64,000 nucleotides of DNA from Halomonas llamarensis (GTDB lineage Bacteria > Pseudomonadota > Gammaproteobacteria > Pseudomonadales > Halomonadaceae): positions 1-64,000 of the forward strand of contig NZ_JAMJPJ010000003.1 of NCBI RefSeq assembly GCF_023555005.1. The letters run 5' to 3'. The notes under the pieces are model-generated. The model was not told the DNA's origin and did not search any database. It saw only the letters and a list, made by a program, of their open reading frames with translations. Position 1 is the stretch's first letter, and every line of letters starts with the position of its first letter. This document shows, one piece after another, positions 62,613 through 64,000 of the stretch. The translations under genes were made by a program, and so were the position numbers.

Positions 62613-63658
62613 GCCTCGCCTCCCGGTGGGCGCTGCCCGCGAGTCGTCTTCGCGTGCCCCATGACGCGCGGGTCGCTGTAAAGATCCAGCAGCGGCACAC
62701 ACAGGTTCATCAACAGCACGGCAAATGCCACCGCGTCAGGGTAGGCACCGAAGGTGCGTATCAACATCACTAATGCGCCAATACCTGCGCCATAGATAAG
62801 TTTGCCACGGCGGCTAGTGGCCGCTGAGACGGGGTCGGTGGCGATAAAAAACGCCCCGAAAATCGCTGCCCCGGTAAAAAGATGAAAACTTGGCGAGGCA
62901 AAGTGACTGGGGTCGCCGGCATAAAACAGCGCCGCCAGCAGCGTCATGCTACCCAGCATTGCTACGGGAATATGCCAGCTGATGATGCGTTTGTAGAGCA
63001 AAAGCCCACCGCCTAAAAGCCATGCCCAACCACTGTGTTGCCAGGCATCAAGCGTGTCCGGCGGTAGCGGATTCGTCGCCCAGAATTCGCTGGCAAGCAC
63101 CGCTTCGCCTTTGTGTTTGAACGCGTCCAGCGGGGTGGCGCCGCTGGTCGCATCCCACTCGGCTGCGGGTAAAAGGCCCAACATTTGTGCCCACAGTGTC
63201 TCGGGTAGAAGCGGCTGCGGCGGCGACCAAAGCGTCATGTAGGTGGGGAAGGAGACTAAAAGTAGCGCATAGCCCACCATCGCCGGGTTGAAGGGGTTTT
63301 GCCCCAGCCCGCCGTAAAGCTGTTTAGCCACCACCACGGCAGCCACCATGCCCACGCTAATCAGCCACCACGGGCTTGCAGGGGGCAGCGCGACGCCCAG
63401 CAGCACGGCGGTGACCAGCGTGCTGGAGTCATTAAGCGCCGGGCGAATGGGGCGTTTACGCAGCGTCAGCACCGCCGCTTCCAGTGCCAAGCCAATGACC
63501 GTGGCGATCACGATATTGGCCAGCACGCCAGCACCGAAGTAATACGTCATCACGGCGATACCGGGCAGCGTAGCGATCAGTACCCAGCGCATCAGCACCG
63601 GCGTGCTGTTGGGTCGCTGGGCATTGACGGGCGTCGCCGTGTGATGCAAAAAGCTCAT
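62609..63658 (-). CDS. rsxD: Electron transport complex subunit RsxD
   Basis: The 349-residue protein has about ten helices and the FMN-binding loop DATSGATPLDAFKHKGE (flavin-carrying Thr). Other family landmarks are LIRTFGAYPDAVAFAVLLMN near the end and GGLGQNPFNPAMVGYALLLV. It follows rsxC by 16 bases and is coupled to rsxG by a four-base overlap. Confidence 0.95.
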   Translation of the reverse strand: MSFLHHTATPVNAQRPNSTPVLMRWVLIATLPGIAVMTYYFGAGVLANIVIATVIGLALEAAVLTLRKRPIRPALNDSSTLVTAVLLGVALPPASPWWLISVGMVAAVVVAKQLYGGLGQNPFNPAMVGYALLLVSFPTYMTLWSPPQPLLPETLWAQMLGLLPAAEWDATSGATPLDAFKHKGEAVLASEFWATNPLPPDTLDAWQHSGWAWLLGGGLLLYKRIISWHIPVAMLGSMTLLAALFYAGDPSHFASPSFHLFTGAAIFGAFFIATDPVSAATSRRGKLIYGAGIGALVMLIRTFGAYPDAVAFAVLLMNLCVPLLDLYSDPRVMGHAKTTRGQRPPGGEA

Positions 63659-63674
63659 CGTGGCGTTTGGCTCC

Positions 63675-64000
63675 TTAAGAGGTTGATGGCTTGCGGGCGG
63701 CAGATAGCTTGGCGTCAGCGGCTTTTAAGTTCTCCTGCGCCGTCGCGAGCTGGGTTTCCAGGTCTGAGAGGTCTTGCTGCGGGTCCTGTTGTGCTGCTCG
63801 GGCGAGCGTTTTTTCCGCTTTGCGCACGGCCGCTTTCGCCGCGGTTTGGGCGATACGTAGACTGCGTATATCGGCTTGATTGCTGGCGCCGTCGTTTTCC
63901 TCCGCTTGCGATGGACGTTTAGCTTGCGCGAGACGCGCCTCGCGCCGGGCCTGTTTCTCGGCTTCCTCGCGAGCTAAGCGCGCTTGGCGGAACTCGAAGC
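63675..64000 (-). CDS. rsxC: RsxC, C-terminal end (continues beyond the window)
   Basis: The last 107 codons read on the minus strand to the TAA at 63675-63677. They encode an Ala/Lys/Arg/Gln-rich helical tail (for example RLAREEAEKQARREARLAQA) typical of the long C-terminal extension of gammaproteobacterial RsxC. The NADH/FMN domain and 4Fe-4S clusters lie outside. The order rsxC-D-G-E-nth is as in E. coli; rsxA and rsxB should be upstream, beyond the window. Confidence 0.85.
   Translation of the reverse strand, partial: FEFRQARLAREEAEKQARREARLAQAKRPSQAEENDGASNQADIRSLRIAQTAAKAAVRKAEKTLARAAQQDPQQDLSDLETQLATAQENLKAADAKLSAARKPSTS

Overview
The window looks like a chromosomal segment of a moderately halophilic gammaproteobacterium, most likely Halomonas/Vreelandella (Halomonadaceae). 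The evidence is a betIBA choline-to-glycine-betaine operon with a divergent choline-binding protein, gammaproteobacterial neighbourhoods (dusB-fis, accB-accC, rsxCDGE-nth), a pyrophosphate-dependent phosphofructokinase, an elongator tRNA-Met and 4.5S RNA close to E. coli types, and moderate GC. The assignment is by gene content and recall, not by a database search.

Layout. 1-125 is the right end of an IS5-like insertion sequence. 0.3-8.4 kb holds cytochrome b561/YceI, a MATE exporter, an NCS2 permease, an aromatic aminotransferase with phhB, cobA and a membrane-anchored coiled-coil protein. 8.5-16.3 kb holds fadE, betIBA and an orphan choline-binding protein. 16.3-24.9 kb holds tRNA-Met, 4.5S RNA, a short inverted-repeat element, an HDOD-GGDEF protein, mntR, an undescribed operon of two DUF1538 membrane proteins with a PII-like and a CBS protein, and then a perfect FNR/Anr box, a collapsed fabI, a MaoC-phosphotransacetylase fusion and ackA. 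25-35 kb holds an NhaC-type antiporter, trmJ, groESL with a sigma-32-type promoter, fxsA, an SDR reductase, an outer-membrane barrel, tRNA-Leu, comF (whose stop codon lies in a second copy of the inverted-repeat element), srkA and a secreted protein. 35.7-46.9 kb is mostly housekeeping: folE, gabD, purH, fis, dusB, prmA, accC, accB, dsbD, ppa. 47-59.4 kb holds a phosphatase-kinase fusion that has lost catalytic residues in both halves, pfp, rnt, argG, an HlyU-family protein, a DUF294 nucleotidyltransferase, and a signalling operon (receiver, membrane PAS-DnaQ exonuclease fusion, two-helix protein, transporter-type histidine kinase). 59.5-64 kb holds a DUF3524 glycosyltransferase, nth and rsxE-G-D with the end of rsxC.

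How it works together. Osmoprotection (betIBA, choline binder), acetate/fatty-acid metabolism (fadE, pta-ackA under a probable oxygen-responsive site, a CbrA/CrbS-type kinase) and protein/redox maintenance (groESL, dsbD, srkA, rsx) are the recognisable themes. The best candidates for undescribed biology are the DUF1538/PII/CBS operon, the predicted double pseudoenzyme at 47.2 kb and the exonuclease-sensor operon at 54-59 kb. No prophage, CRISPR array, toxin-antitoxin pair or recognisable defence system was seen.
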